Below are positions 33,395 to 42,161 of a stretch of DNA of 43,613 nt, piece by piece; the first letter of the stretch is position 1, and each line of letters opens with the position of its first letter. The translations under genes and the position numbers were made by a program. The notes beneath the pieces are model-generated. The model did no database searches. It was not told where the DNA came from and saw nothing but the letters and a program-made list of their open reading frames with translations. The DNA comes from Lachnospiraceae bacterium. GTDB taxonomy: Bacteria; Bacillota; Clostridia; Lachnospirales; Lachnospiraceae. Location of the stretch: NCBI GenBank assembly GCA_021199475.1, contig JAJQHZ010000111.1, forward strand, positions 1 to 43,613, given 5' to 3'.

Positions 33395-34817
33395 TGATCT
33401 CACCTGCTTCCCGGAAGGCCAACGCGATCTCAGCGTTGTGGGTCGGTTCATACAGCTGTTCGTTCTGGCTGTCTGTTCCCAGTGTGATGTCCCTGTAATA
33501 ATAGTCCCGCAGGTTATTATTATCCTTGACGTTTGTCATCCGGATATACCGGTGGGACGGGTTCGTTGTTGTAAAAGCGACAAAGCCGCGGTCCAGCGTT
33601 TCGAGCATGCGCAGATTGTGCGAAGTGAAAATCAGCTGCCCTTTTCCTTTTTCAGAGACAATCCGTACCGTTTCCCCGAGCAGGTATTCAAAGATGCCGG
33701 AATCCAGTTCATCGATTGCGACGGTAACAGAATCCTGGTTATATACAGCAATTAAGAGCTGGAGGATCATCACGATTTTCTTGATGCCGTCTGATTCGTA
33801 TTTCAGCGGGATTTCCCTGCTGTTTTTACATGAAAGCAGCTGGATCCGTTTTCCTGCCTTCCCGTTTTCCATGATCTCGTCGCCCAGGTCCTTTATGCAG
33901 ATCGTCAGGCCGGGGACCATCTGCTCCAGGACGATGTTCATGTTTTTAATTACGTTCTCCACAATCCCGACAGTTTCTTTAAAAATGACAGATGGTTTAT
34001 CCAGGGGTAGGATTGTGAGGCCTGCGGCTTTTGTTCTTTTATCTTCGTATTTGAAAGCCAGCGGGAGGAAATTCATGCTGATCGTGCCGGCTGTTGCCTG
34101 GTTGATAACGAAGAGTTCATAATGACCGTAAAAGATCAGCGTTTCGAGCAGGTTCATATGGCGGCTGTATTCGGCATCTGCCATCTGGCTTTTGCCATGT
34201 TCTTTTGCCGCGCCGAGCAGTTCTCTGGAAAACAGGAAGGACCGGGATGTCTGCTCCGCCATTTTCTTTGCTACGAGCAGGTTCATCTTTGTCTTTTCTT
34301 CGTTTCCGATCAGGAGCCCGTATTTGACAGAAGGGGTGAAAACCTTTGCCGTGCGGGTATCGATGAAACGGCTTTTCCGTATGCGGGTATCTGCATTCTC
34401 GAAAGAGAAGCTGAGTACTTCGTCATAAATTACGGTTTTAGATTGTTTGCTTTGCGAATTATCGTGATCCAGGTTCTGTTCGGTATCTTCATAATCTTTC
34501 CGGATGCAGCACTCATAGTAAGCTTTATAGTTTCCATCCAGCGCGGAGATATCGAATACGTATTCCAGGTCGGCGGATTCTGCGTCAACGTTGATGTAAT
34601 CAGCAGTCTCCGGATCCAGTTTCCTTCCGCACAGGATGTTTTTCAGGATCTGCAGGGCGTCAATCAGCGCGGTTTTGCCGGAACCGTTCTGTCCGTACAG
34701 TCCGAGTATGCTCGCACGGTATTTTTTCCGCGGGTTCTGGAAACTGATCTCTCCGTTTTTGACGTTCTTGAAGTTTTTGATTGATATGCCGGATAACCGG
34801 ACAGTGGCATCTTTCAT
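33384..34817 (-). CDS. ABC/OLD-type AAA ATPase, putative defence sensor
   Basis: The 477-residue protein is an SMC/RecF-like ATPase. It has an N-terminal strand (LSGISIKNFKNVKNGEISF), Walker A GQNGSGKT at 42-49, and an ABC signature-like ESDGIKKI at 341-348. Walker B is VTVAIDELDSG with Asp369/Glu370, and the H-switch is FTSHN with His400. The middle (about 60-335) is helical and variable, lacking the TOPRIM domain that OLD proteins carry; that domain is on the next gene. The start has AGGAGA at 8 bases. Such pairs (AbiL, PARIS AriAB, split OLD) act in anti-phage defence. Assignment to the ATPase superfamily is firm, defence is inferred. Confidence 0.8.
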   Translation of the reverse strand: MKDATVRLSGISIKNFKNVKNGEISFQNPRKKYRASILGLYGQNGSGKTALIDALQILKNILCGRKLDPETADYINVDAESADLEYVFDISALDGNYKAYYECCIRKDYEDTEQNLDHDNSQSKQSKTVIYDEVLSFSFENADTRIRKSRFIDTRTAKVFTPSVKYGLLIGNEEKTKMNLLVAKKMAEQTSRSFLFSRELLGAAKEHGKSQMADAEYSRHMNLLETLIFYGHYELFVINQATAGTISMNFLPLAFKYEDKRTKAAGLTILPLDKPSVIFKETVGIVENVIKNMNIVLEQMVPGLTICIKDLGDEIMENGKAGKRIQLLSCKNSREIPLKYESDGIKKIVMILQLLIAVYNQDSVTVAIDELDSGIFEYLLGETVRIVSEKGKGQLIFTSHNLRMLETLDRGFVAFTTTNPSHRYIRMTNVKDNNNLRDYYYRDITLGTDSQNEQLYEPTHNAEIALAFREAGEIIVP

Positions 34818-34843
34818 GGCGGTAATCTCCTTTGTTTGGTATC

Positions 34844-34872
34844 AATATAGCATTATATAGCAAGAAAGTCAA
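34844..34872 (-). promoter_or_regulatory. Promoter of the ATPase-TOPRIM cassette
   Basis: On the minus strand TTGACT (34867-34872) and TATATT (34844-34849) are 17 bases apart, under 30 bases from the ATPase start. The cassette therefore has its own promoter and a very short leader. Confidence 0.7.
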
Positions 34873-35169
34873 TGCGAATCTAAAATTTCTCACATTTTGT
34901 TCTGATTTTGAATTTCAATATACAGGCCAGGTATCTTCCTGTTCATTCACAATGATTAACCAGTCAAACGGTTAGCCATTATCTGGATTAATCAGCCACA
35001 CAAAATGTCATTTACGAAGAAGTAGCCAGAAGCTCATTTCTGTGGTATAGTAATTCTGGAAAAAAAGATTATAAATATTCAGAACAGGCCCTCGCACTTG
35101 CTGCGAAGACTGTACGAAACCATATAGCATATAATCTTGATTATGGCCTGTTTGACAGGGGGGAATGGG
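34873..35169. other. Intergenic region with right copy of the 13-base repeat
   Basis: This gap between the divergent ATPase and RNase genes holds the right copy of TTTACGAAGAAGT (35011-35023) and a short TAACC/GGTTA inverted repeat near 34960. A weak -10-like TATAGT near 35045 may belong to the RNase promoter. No gene is visible. Confidence 0.5.
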
Positions 35170-36771
35170 ATGAGGCTTGAATTTATCGGGGCGGCTCATG
35201 AGGTAACCGGGAGCTGCCATTATCTGGAATTTGGAGAGAAACATCTTCTGGTGGACTGCGGCATGGAGCAGGGACCGGACATCTATGAGAATCAGGAGCT
35301 TCCGGTGAATGCTGCGGCGATTGACTATGTGTTTGTGACGCACGCACATATTGATCATTCGGGGCTGCTTCCGCTGCTGTATGCGAGGGGCTTTCGCGGC
35401 TCGGTTTATTCGACGAACGCGACTGCGCAGCTGTGCAATATCATGCTGAAGGACAGCGCGCACATTCAGGAATCGGAGGCGGAATGGAAGAACCGCAAGG
35501 CGCAGCGTGCCGGAAAGGCGCAGACGGTACCGATGTATACGGTTGCAGATGCGGAAGATGTGCTGAAGCGGTTTGTGCCGTGTCCTTATGATAAAAGGGT
35601 GTCAATCTGCGATGGCTTAGAGGTTTGCTTCCGGGATGCCGGGCATCTGCTTGGCTCCTCGTTTATCGAGATGTGGGTGACGGAAGGAGCGGAGTCCTGC
35701 AAGCTGGTTTTTTCCGGCGACTTGGGGAATGGAAACCGTGCTCTGATCCGTGATCCGGAAATACCGGAATCTGCGGATTACCTGATTATCGAGTCTACCT
35801 ACGGCGACCGTCTGCATGAGGTGCCGCCGGACTATGCGACAGAGCTGGGACGAGTGCTATCGGCCACCTTTTCCAGAGGGGGAAATGTCGTGATTCCCGC
35901 TTTTTCTGTCGGCCGCACACAGGAAATGCTCTATTATTTAAGAAAGATTAAGGTGGAGGAGATGCTTCCTGCGTTCCAGGATTTCGAAGTATACGTGGAC
36001 AGTCCTCTTTCCATCGAGGCGACGAATATTTACAATGAAAGTGTAGAGGAATGCTTTCGGGAAACGGATCTGGAGATGATTCGCAGAGGCGGCAATCCGA
36101 TTCGCTTTGCCGGACTGCGCCAGTCGGTCACCAGCGCAGATTCGCAGGCCATCAACACAGATCCGAATCCCAAGGTCATCATTTCTGCCTCCGGGATGTG
36201 TGAGGCCGGACGAATCCGCCATCATTTAAAGCATAATCTGTGGCGTCCGGAAAGCACGATTGTCTTCGTTGGCTACCAGGTGCCGGGCACGCTGGGCTAC
36301 AACCTGTTAAACGGCGCGGATGAGGTGAAGCTGTTTGGCGAGACCATTCAGGTGCGTGCGCAGATTTTAAGTCTGCCCGGCATCAGCGGGCACGCGGACC
36401 GCGATCATCTGACCGCATGGGTGCAGGGCATGAAGAAGAAGCCGAAACGTATCTTTGTTGTCCATGGAGAAGATGCTGTAACGGACGCATTTGCCGCACA
36501 TCTGACTGAGACAACCGGTGTGGATGCGGTCGCACCATATAGCGGCGACAGCTATGATCTGTGTCAGAACGAGCGTCTGACCGCGGGCAGACGAAAGCCG
36601 GCAGAGAAAAAGAAGACGTCAAAACGGACGGCGAATACCGTGTTTGACCGGCTTATGTCGGCCGGAGAGCGCCTGATTGCCGTGATTCAGAAGAACAAGG
36701 AGTGTGCGAACAAGGATCTCGCGAAATTCGCCGACCAGATCAATGCCCTCTGCGACAAATGGGACAGATAG
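35170..36771 (+). CDS. MBL-fold beta-CASP ribonuclease
   Basis: The ATG at 35170 (G-rich site just upstream) gives 533 residues; a TTG at 35137 is less likely. It belongs to the metallo-beta-lactamase beta-CASP family (CPSF73/Ysh1-like), which cleaves RNA. Motif 2 is HAHIDH at 58-63, with further metal ligands in RDAGHLLGSS and FSGDLGN. The beta-CASP part has PAFSVGRTQE and SASGMCEAG, and the last ligand block is GHADRDHL. The C-terminus adds a Lys-rich linker (about 475-490) and a helical tail. It is distinct from RNase J. No operon partners are visible. The RNA target is unknown. Confidence 0.9.
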   Translation: MRLEFIGAAHEVTGSCHYLEFGEKHLLVDCGMEQGPDIYENQELPVNAAAIDYVFVTHAHIDHSGLLPLLYARGFRGSVYSTNATAQLCNIMLKDSAHIQESEAEWKNRKAQRAGKAQTVPMYTVADAEDVLKRFVPCPYDKRVSICDGLEVCFRDAGHLLGSSFIEMWVTEGAESCKLVFSGDLGNGNRALIRDPEIPESADYLIIESTYGDRLHEVPPDYATELGRVLSATFSRGGNVVIPAFSVGRTQEMLYYLRKIKVEEMLPAFQDFEVYVDSPLSIEATNIYNESVEECFRETDLEMIRRGGNPIRFAGLRQSVTSADSQAINTDPNPKVIISASGMCEAGRIRHHLKHNLWRPESTIVFVGYQVPGTLGYNLLNGADEVKLFGETIQVRAQILSLPGISGHADRDHLTAWVQGMKKKPKRIFVVHGEDAVTDAFAAHLTETTGVDAVAPYSGDSYDLCQNERLTAGRRKPAEKKKTSKRTANTVFDRLMSAGERLIAVIQKNKECANKDLAKFADQINALCDKWDR

Positions 36772-36869
36772 GATTTTGAAAAAGATGACAAAAAAATGTC
36801 TCTTCCCTGTCAAAATTTGGGAAATAGTTAAAAATGTAACAAAAACTGCAGATTTTACAAGGTCTTTCC

Positions 36870-36898
36870 TTGACAGAAACTGATTTGTAGTATATAAA
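36870..36898 (+). promoter_or_regulatory. pckA: Promoter of pckA
   Basis: TTGACA (36870-36875) and TATAAA (36893-36898) are exactly 17 bases apart. It lies about 255 bases before the pckA start codon. Confidence 0.8.
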
Positions 36899-36904
36899 TA
36901 GGGA

Positions 36905-37153
36905 TGGAGTTTTCTGGTTATTTTTTAATGAAACTCTACGCCATAATTCTCGCTGAAATAATTGCATAAAGATGATATTTTATGTCTTTTCCTTGCGGGA
37001 TTATGGCAGGGCAGCCAGTATGTTCAGAATGCCGCTGTGTCCATGCCACGCTGTTTTTCTCTGTATCTGATAATCAGACGGAGATGGAGGAACCGATGGC
37101 GCGGTGTCTGACACGGACGGCATGAAAAATAGCAAAGAAAGAGGTAGAGAACT
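36905..37153 (+). promoter_or_regulatory. Long untranslated leader of pckA
   Basis: About 250 bases separate the promoter from the start codon. A GAGTTT/AAACTC inverted repeat lies at about 36907-36937, followed by GC-rich segments near 37010-37060. No known riboswitch was recognised. It could hold a regulatory RNA, a second promoter, or a catabolite control site. Confidence 0.4.
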
Positions 37154-38758
37154 ATGGCAAACATTGATTTGACAAAGTACGGTATCAATGGGGTTACGGA
37201 GATTGTTCATAATCCTTCCTACGAGATGCTGTTCGAGGAGGAGATGAAGCCGGAGCTGACCGGATATGACAAGGGCCAGCTTTCTGAGCTGGACGCGGTG
37301 AACGTTATGACCGGCGTTTACACCGGACGTTCCCCGAAAGATAAGTATATTGTCATGGATGAGAACTCGAAGGACACCGTATGGTGGACGACCGAGGGTT
37401 ATAAGAATGACAACCATCCGATGAGCGAGGAGACCTGGGCTACAGTTAAGAAGCTGGCGCAGGAAGAACTGTCCGGCAAGAGACTGTTCGTTGTTGACGC
37501 GTTTTGCGGCGCGAACAAGGATACCCGCATGGCGATCCGTTTCATGATGGAAGTCGCATGGCAGGCACATTTTGTTGAGAATATGTTCATCAAGCCGTCA
37601 GCAGAGGAGCTTGAGAATTTTGAGCCGGATTTCGTGGTTTACACGGCTTCTAAGGCGAAGGTCGACAACTACAAAGAGCTGGGTCTGAATTCGGAGACCT
37701 GTGTGGCATTCAACATTACCAGCCGTGAGCAGGTCATCCTGAACACCTGGTACGGCGGCGAGATGAAGAAGGGTATGTTCTCCATGATGAACTACTACCT
37801 GCCGCTGAAGGGCATCGCTTCCATGCACTGCTCCGCAAATACCGATATGAATGGCGAGAACACCGCAATCTTCTTCGGCCTTTCCGGAACTGGTAAGACC
37901 ACCCTTTCCACCGACCCGAAGCGTCTGCTGATCGGTGATGACGAGCACGGCTGGGATGATAACGGCGTGTTCAACTTCGAGGGCGGCTGCTACGCAAAGG
38001 TTATCAACCTCGACAAGGATTCTGAGCCGGATATCTACAACGCGATCAAGAGAAATGCACTTCTTGAGAACGTGACTCTGGACGAGAACGGCAAGATTGA
38101 TTTCGCGGACAAGAGTGTTACAGAGAACACCCGTGTATCTTATCCGATCGATCATATTGAGAAGATTGTACGCCCGGTATCTTCCGCACCGGCTGCAAAG
38201 CAGGTAATCTTCCTGTCTGCAGATGCGTTTGGCGTACTTCCGCCGGTATCCATCCTGACTCCGGAGCAGACACAGTACTACTTCCTGTCTGGTTTCACGG
38301 CGAAGCTGGCAGGTACCGAGCGCGGTATCACGGAGCCGACCCCGACCTTCTCCGCTTGCTTTGGACAGGCATTCCTTGAGCTGCATCCGACCAAGTACGC
38401 AGAGGAGCTCGTAAAGAGAATGGAGCAGAGCGGCGCAAAGGCTTATCTGGTAAACACCGGCTGGAACGGCACCGGCAAGCGTATCTCCATCAAGGATACC
38501 CGCGGTATCATCGATGCGATTCTCGATGGTTCTATCCTGAACGCGCCGACCAAGAAGATCCCGTACTTTGATTTCGAAGTACCGACCGAGCTTCCGGGCG
38601 TAGATCCGGCCATCCTCGACCCGCGCGACACCTATGCGGACGCTTCCGAATGGGAGACCAAGGCACAGGATCTGGCAGGCCGCTTTATCAAGAACTTCGA
38701 CAAGTACACGACCAACGAGGCTGGCAAGGCACTCGTAGCGGCAGGCCCGCAGCTGTAA
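37154..38758 (+). CDS. pckA: Phosphoenolpyruvate carboxykinase (ATP)
   Basis: The enzyme interconverts oxaloacetate + ATP and phosphoenolpyruvate + CO2 + ADP. In anaerobes it often runs towards oxaloacetate. The 534-residue protein has the full set of motifs: [12 protein letters not shown], the kinase-1 P-loop GLSGTGKTT, the metal/PEP segment [10 protein letters not shown] and [18 protein letters not shown] supplies the ribosome site. Codon use is conspicuously biased towards C-ending codons compared with neighbours, a sign of very high expression. The gene stands alone between its own promoter and a strong terminator. Confidence 0.97.
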   Translation: MANIDLTKYGINGVTEIVHNPSYEMLFEEEMKPELTGYDKGQLSELDAVNVMTGVYTGRSPKDKYIVMDENSKDTVWWTTEGYKNDNHPMSEETWATVKKLAQEELSGKRLFVVDAFCGANKDTRMAIRFMMEVAWQAHFVENMFIKPSAEELENFEPDFVVYTASKAKVDNYKELGLNSETCVAFNITSREQVILNTWYGGEMKKGMFSMMNYYLPLKGIASMHCSANTDMNGENTAIFFGLSGTGKTTLSTDPKRLLIGDDEHGWDDNGVFNFEGGCYAKVINLDKDSEPDIYNAIKRNALLENVTLDENGKIDFADKSVTENTRVSYPIDHIEKIVRPVSSAPAAKQVIFLSADAFGVLPPVSILTPEQTQYYFLSGFTAKLAGTERGITEPTPTFSACFGQAFLELHPTKYAEELVKRMEQSGAKAYLVNTGWNGTGKRISIKDTRGIIDAILDGSILNAPTKKIPYFDFEVPTELPGVDPAILDPRDTYADASEWETKAQDLAGRFIKNFDKYTTNEAGKALVAAGPQL

Positions 38759-38826
38759 GAAACAGTTCTGGCTGAAGTTAGTATAAATGTAACTTGCTTT
38801 GCAAAGATAAATAATGTGAAAGAGGG

Positions 38827-38868
38827 AGAAAGCCTAAAGTGTAGCAGCACTTTGGGCTTTCTCTTTTT
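38827..38868 (+). terminator. Strong terminator after pckA
   Basis: A 15-pair stem (38827-38841 with 38848-38862, one T-G pair) with a 6-base loop is followed by CTTTTT. This is the clearest intrinsic terminator in the window, about 70 bases after the pckA stop. Confidence 0.92.
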
Positions 38869-38969
38869 ACATACAAAACATCTTGGCAAGAGGAGGAAAA
38901 AATGCTAAGATAGTTGACAAACAGGCTGTTCATCCAATTTCATGGAAGCCGGGAAGGAATTTGTATTCA

Positions 38970-40145
38970 ATGAAAACCGTTTATTTGCATATAGGAACAC
39001 CGAAAACAGCGACATCCTCTATACAGAACCTTTGCCTGGTGAATCGGGAAGAACTTCATAAATATGGTTTTTCTTATGAAAAATCGCCATTCGATTACCC
39101 TGGTGTGAATTCACGCAGAAATGCTCATTTTCTAGTGGGACCGCGCAAAATTGAGCGTTTAATACCGGGAAAGGAGGAGGAATACCGGAAGCAGCTTAGG
39201 ACTGGTTTCTCGATGGTGCATGAGCAATTTGAAAAATATGATCATGTGATTCTGACAGATGAAAACCTATGGTGGTCGGTCAATTATGGCTCGTGGAACG
39301 GCCTGAAGCTTTTGACGGAAGATGCATCCAGGAATGGGTATAACGTAAAGGTGCTGGTATACCTTCGCAGACAGGATGATTATCTGATATCGCGCTGGAA
39401 TCAGCTGATTAAGGAAAGAAGAATCAGTGAATCTCTGCCGTTGCATTTGCGTAAAGTTCTTTCTGGAGAACCTTTGCTTGTGAATTACGATGAATCTTTG
39501 GATCGCATTGCGAAGATTGTCGGAAAAGAGAATATCATTGTACGCCGTTTTGAGCGCTCTTCCTGGGTGAACGGATCTGTTTACGATGATTTCAAGGATG
39601 CGATTGGTCTCGGAGATGCCTTTCTTAAGATTCCGGAACAAAATGAGAACATGAGTTTGAAAAATAATTTTGTCGAATTTCAGAGGATGGTTAACCGTAT
39701 GGACGGCCTTTCCCAGAAAGAAAAAGATGATATCAGTATCTGTCTACGTCGTGCCTCAAACCGTGCAAAGGAGTCTCATCCGACTTCTATGTTGTCCGCG
39801 CAGGAGCGAATGGAATTACTTGCGAAATTTGATGAAGGGAATGAACGGGTAGCAGATGAGTATATTGGAGATGGGAAACCTCTGTTTGACATGAAAATGA
39901 CGGAATTGACAAAATGGGAGCGCAATAACAATGATTATCTAAAGGATGCTATGGCTTTTATATGTGAATTGCCGCGGGAAAACAGGGAACTATTGAATAC
40001 TGATGAAATTCTGGAGCCACTGTCTGAAAATGAGAATTCATGGTTTAAACGGATGTCGACTGGACTTTTGATTTTTGTTTACAAGATAAAATATTCTGCG
40101 AGGAGTTATATTGTGAAAAAAGCAAAAGTATTATTGTCAAGATAA
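38970..40145 (+). CDS. Sulfotransferase-like protein
   Basis: The 391-residue product begins KTVYLHIGTPKTATSSIQ, the 5'-phosphosulfate loop of PAPS-dependent sulfotransferases (residues 8-18). VYLRRQDDYLISRW (130-143) with Arg133/Ser141 fits the 3'-phosphate site. The remainder is charged and helical with a basic C-terminus (KYSARSYIVKKAK). The gene is more AT-rich than its neighbours, with different codon use, and stands alone, which suggests transfer, perhaps from a surface-polysaccharide locus. GAAGGAA lies about 12 bases before the ATG. Upstream, a perfect AGGAGG (38891-38896) drives only a 3-codon frame. Family call is fair; the substrate, perhaps a glycan, is unknown. Confidence 0.72.
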   Translation: MKTVYLHIGTPKTATSSIQNLCLVNREELHKYGFSYEKSPFDYPGVNSRRNAHFLVGPRKIERLIPGKEEEYRKQLRTGFSMVHEQFEKYDHVILTDENLWWSVNYGSWNGLKLLTEDASRNGYNVKVLVYLRRQDDYLISRWNQLIKERRISESLPLHLRKVLSGEPLLVNYDESLDRIAKIVGKENIIVRRFERSSWVNGSVYDDFKDAIGLGDAFLKIPEQNENMSLKNNFVEFQRMVNRMDGLSQKEKDDISICLRRASNRAKESHPTSMLSAQERMELLAKFDEGNERVADEYIGDGKPLFDMKMTELTKWERNNNDYLKDAMAFICELPRENRELLNTDEILEPLSENENSWFKRMSTGLLIFVYKIKYSARSYIVKKAKVLLSR

Positions 40146-40164
40146 TATATAAAACCAACGAATT

Positions 40165-40202
40165 GCCCTGCAGAAATCTGATAATGTGAATTTCTGCGGG
40201 GC
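40165..40202. terminator. Bidirectional terminator between sulfotransferase and ABC-F genes
   Basis: GCCCTGCAGAAAT (40165-40177) pairs with ATTTCTGCGGGGC (40190-40202) over 13 pairs with one T-G. On the plus strand it is followed by ATGTGTTTTCTT. It ends the sulfotransferase transcript and may also serve the convergent ABC-F gene. Confidence 0.75.
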
Positions 40203-40212
40203 ATGTGTTTTC

Positions 40213-41850
40213 TTAATTGTCCTCCGGTTTCCCTTCTGTCGTGTAGACCTGACGCTTTCTGGCCATCTCGTCGTTTTCGAGGTATTCATCGTAGGTGGTA
40301 ATCTTGTCGATCAGTTTGCCGTTCGGCAGGATTTCCATGATCCGGTTCGCTGTGGTCTGTACGATCTGGTGGTCGCGCGAAGAGAAGAGAATGACGCCCG
40401 GGAATTTGATCATGCCGTTATTGAGGGCAGTGATAGATTCCATATCCAGATGGTTGGTGGGCTCGTCGAAAATCAGAACATTCGAGCCGGATATCATCAT
40501 TTTAGAGAGCATACAGCGAACACGTTCGCCTCCGGAGAGCACCTTCATTTTTTTTACACCATCTTCCCCGGCGAAGAGCATACGGCCGAGGAAACCGCGC
40601 ACGTAGGTGGCGTCCTTGATTTCAGAGTAACCGGTCAGCCAGTCCGTGATGGTCAGATCATTGTCAAATTCTTTTGAACTGTCCTTTGGAAAATAGGACT
40701 GCGTTGTGGTTACTCCCCATTTATAATGCCCCTCGTCAGGCTCCAGCTCGCCGACCAGAATCTGGAAGAAGGTCGTCTTGGCAAGCTCGTTGCTGCCCAC
40801 GAATGCAACCTTATCGTCGTGGCCGAGTGTGAAGGTCAGGTTGTCAAGCACCTTTACGCCGTCGATGGTCTTGGAAAGGTTTTCTACCATGAGCACTTCA
40901 TTGCCTATCTCACGGTTTGGACGGAAATCAATATATGGATATTTGCGGCTGGATGGCTTGATCTCGTCCAGCTGAATTTTTTCCAGCGCGCGTTTCCTCG
41001 AAGTAGCCTGCTTGGACTTGGAAGCATTCGCGGAGAAACGGGAGATGAACTCCTGCAACTCTTTGATCTTCTCTTCCTTTTTGCGGTTTGCCTCCTTCAT
41101 CTGGCGAATCAGGAGCTGGCTGGACTCATACCAGAAATCGTAGTTTCCGGCATAGAGCTGAATCTTGCCATAATCAATATCCGCGATCTGTGTGCAGACC
41201 TTATTCAGAAAATAGCGGTCATGGGAGACTACGATGACAATGTTGTCAAAATTAATCAGAAATTCTTCGAGCCAGCCGATGGCGTCCAGGTCGAGGTGGT
41301 TGGTCGGCTCATCGAGCAGAAGGATGTCCGGGTTGCCAAACAGGGCGCGGGCAAGCAGTACCTTGACTTTTTCGCTGCCGTTCAGGTCCTTCATGAGATT
41401 GTAGTGAAGCTCCGTGTCGATGCCGAGTCCGTTCAGGAGCGTCGCCGCATCCGATTCAGCTTCCCAGCCGTTCATCTCCGCGAATTCGCCTTCCAGCTCG
41501 CTGGCGCGGATGCCGTCCTCGTCGGTGAAATCCTCCTTCGCATAAATCGCGTCTTTTTCCTTCATAATGTCATAGAGCCGCTGGTTTCCCATAATGACGG
41601 TATCCAGAACCGGAAACTCGTCGTATTTAAAATGATCCTGTTCCAGTACAGAGAGCCGCTGACCGGGTGTCATAACGACATCGCCCTTCGTGGTTTCCAG
41701 CTGACCGGAAAGAATCTTCAGGAACGTGGATTTGCCTGCTCCGTTCGCGCCAATCAGGCCGTAGCAGTTGCCTTCGGTAAACTTGATGTTGACATCTTCA
41801 AACAGAGCCTTTTTTCCGATTCTGAGAGTCACATTGTTTGCACTGATCAT
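40213..41850 (-). CDS. ABC-F family ATPase (YbiT/YkpA-like)
   Basis: ABC-F proteins have two ABC domains and no membrane part; they act on the ribosome, and some give antibiotic resistance. The 545-residue protein has Walker A GANGAGKS (about 34-41), signature LNGSEKVK in place of LSGG, Walker B LLLDEPTNHLD, then the interdomain linker with a Lys/Glu-rich coiled coil. The second ABC domain has LSGGERVR and LIFDEPTNHLD. Its Walker A reads GSNELAKTT, departing from GxxGxGK[ST] at the middle positions. The linker and overall order resemble the YbiT/YkpA branch, a housekeeping type. AAAGGGG precedes the ATG. Confidence 0.9.
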   Translation of the reverse strand: MISANNVTLRIGKKALFEDVNIKFTEGNCYGLIGANGAGKSTFLKILSGQLETTKGDVVMTPGQRLSVLEQDHFKYDEFPVLDTVIMGNQRLYDIMKEKDAIYAKEDFTDEDGIRASELEGEFAEMNGWEAESDAATLLNGLGIDTELHYNLMKDLNGSEKVKVLLARALFGNPDILLLDEPTNHLDLDAIGWLEEFLINFDNIVIVVSHDRYFLNKVCTQIADIDYGKIQLYAGNYDFWYESSQLLIRQMKEANRKKEEKIKELQEFISRFSANASKSKQATSRKRALEKIQLDEIKPSSRKYPYIDFRPNREIGNEVLMVENLSKTIDGVKVLDNLTFTLGHDDKVAFVGSNELAKTTFFQILVGELEPDEGHYKWGVTTTQSYFPKDSSKEFDNDLTITDWLTGYSEIKDATYVRGFLGRMLFAGEDGVKKMKVLSGGERVRCMLSKMMISGSNVLIFDEPTNHLDMESITALNNGMIKFPGVILFSSRDHQIVQTTANRIMEILPNGKLIDKITTYDEYLENDEMARKRQVYTTEGKPEDN

Positions 41851-41944
41851 TGAATAACCCCTTTAGTTTTGATGATAGTTTTAAGTCTATGTCATTTTAT
41901 ATCTTTAAACTGAAAAAAATATGTGCTTGCTGCCGCACGTTATT

Positions 41945-41972
41945 ATTTTACAGAAACGGGAAGAAAATGCAA
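41945..41972 (-). promoter_or_regulatory. Promoter of the ABC-F gene
   Basis: On the minus strand TTGCAT (41967-41972) and TAAAAT (41945-41950) are 16 bases apart. A leader of about 90 bases precedes the start codon. The rest of the 311-base gap to the MATE gene (41973-42161) shows nothing further that I can name. Confidence 0.6.
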
Positions 41973-42161
41973 GCATTTTTATGATATTTCCTGTATTCTT
42001 TTTGAAACGTATTTTTTATCGGCGCTTTTGCGTAAAATGGCTGTTTTCCGGTAGGTGCGGATTCAGATGCGGCAGATTAGAAAAAATAAAATCTGTAGTT
42101 GATTTTTTGAGTCAGCGGCGCTATTATGTCTTTCGCTAAAAATTCGGAGAGGTGAGTTTGT

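Noticed and set aside
32633-34817. Gabija system
   Set aside because: GajA carries ATPase and TOPRIM in one protein and needs the GajB helicase; here the domains are split and no UvrD-like helicase is present.
31846-35023. Prophage or integrative element with integrase
   Set aside because: No integrase, structural or replication genes; only the direct repeat and the cassette.
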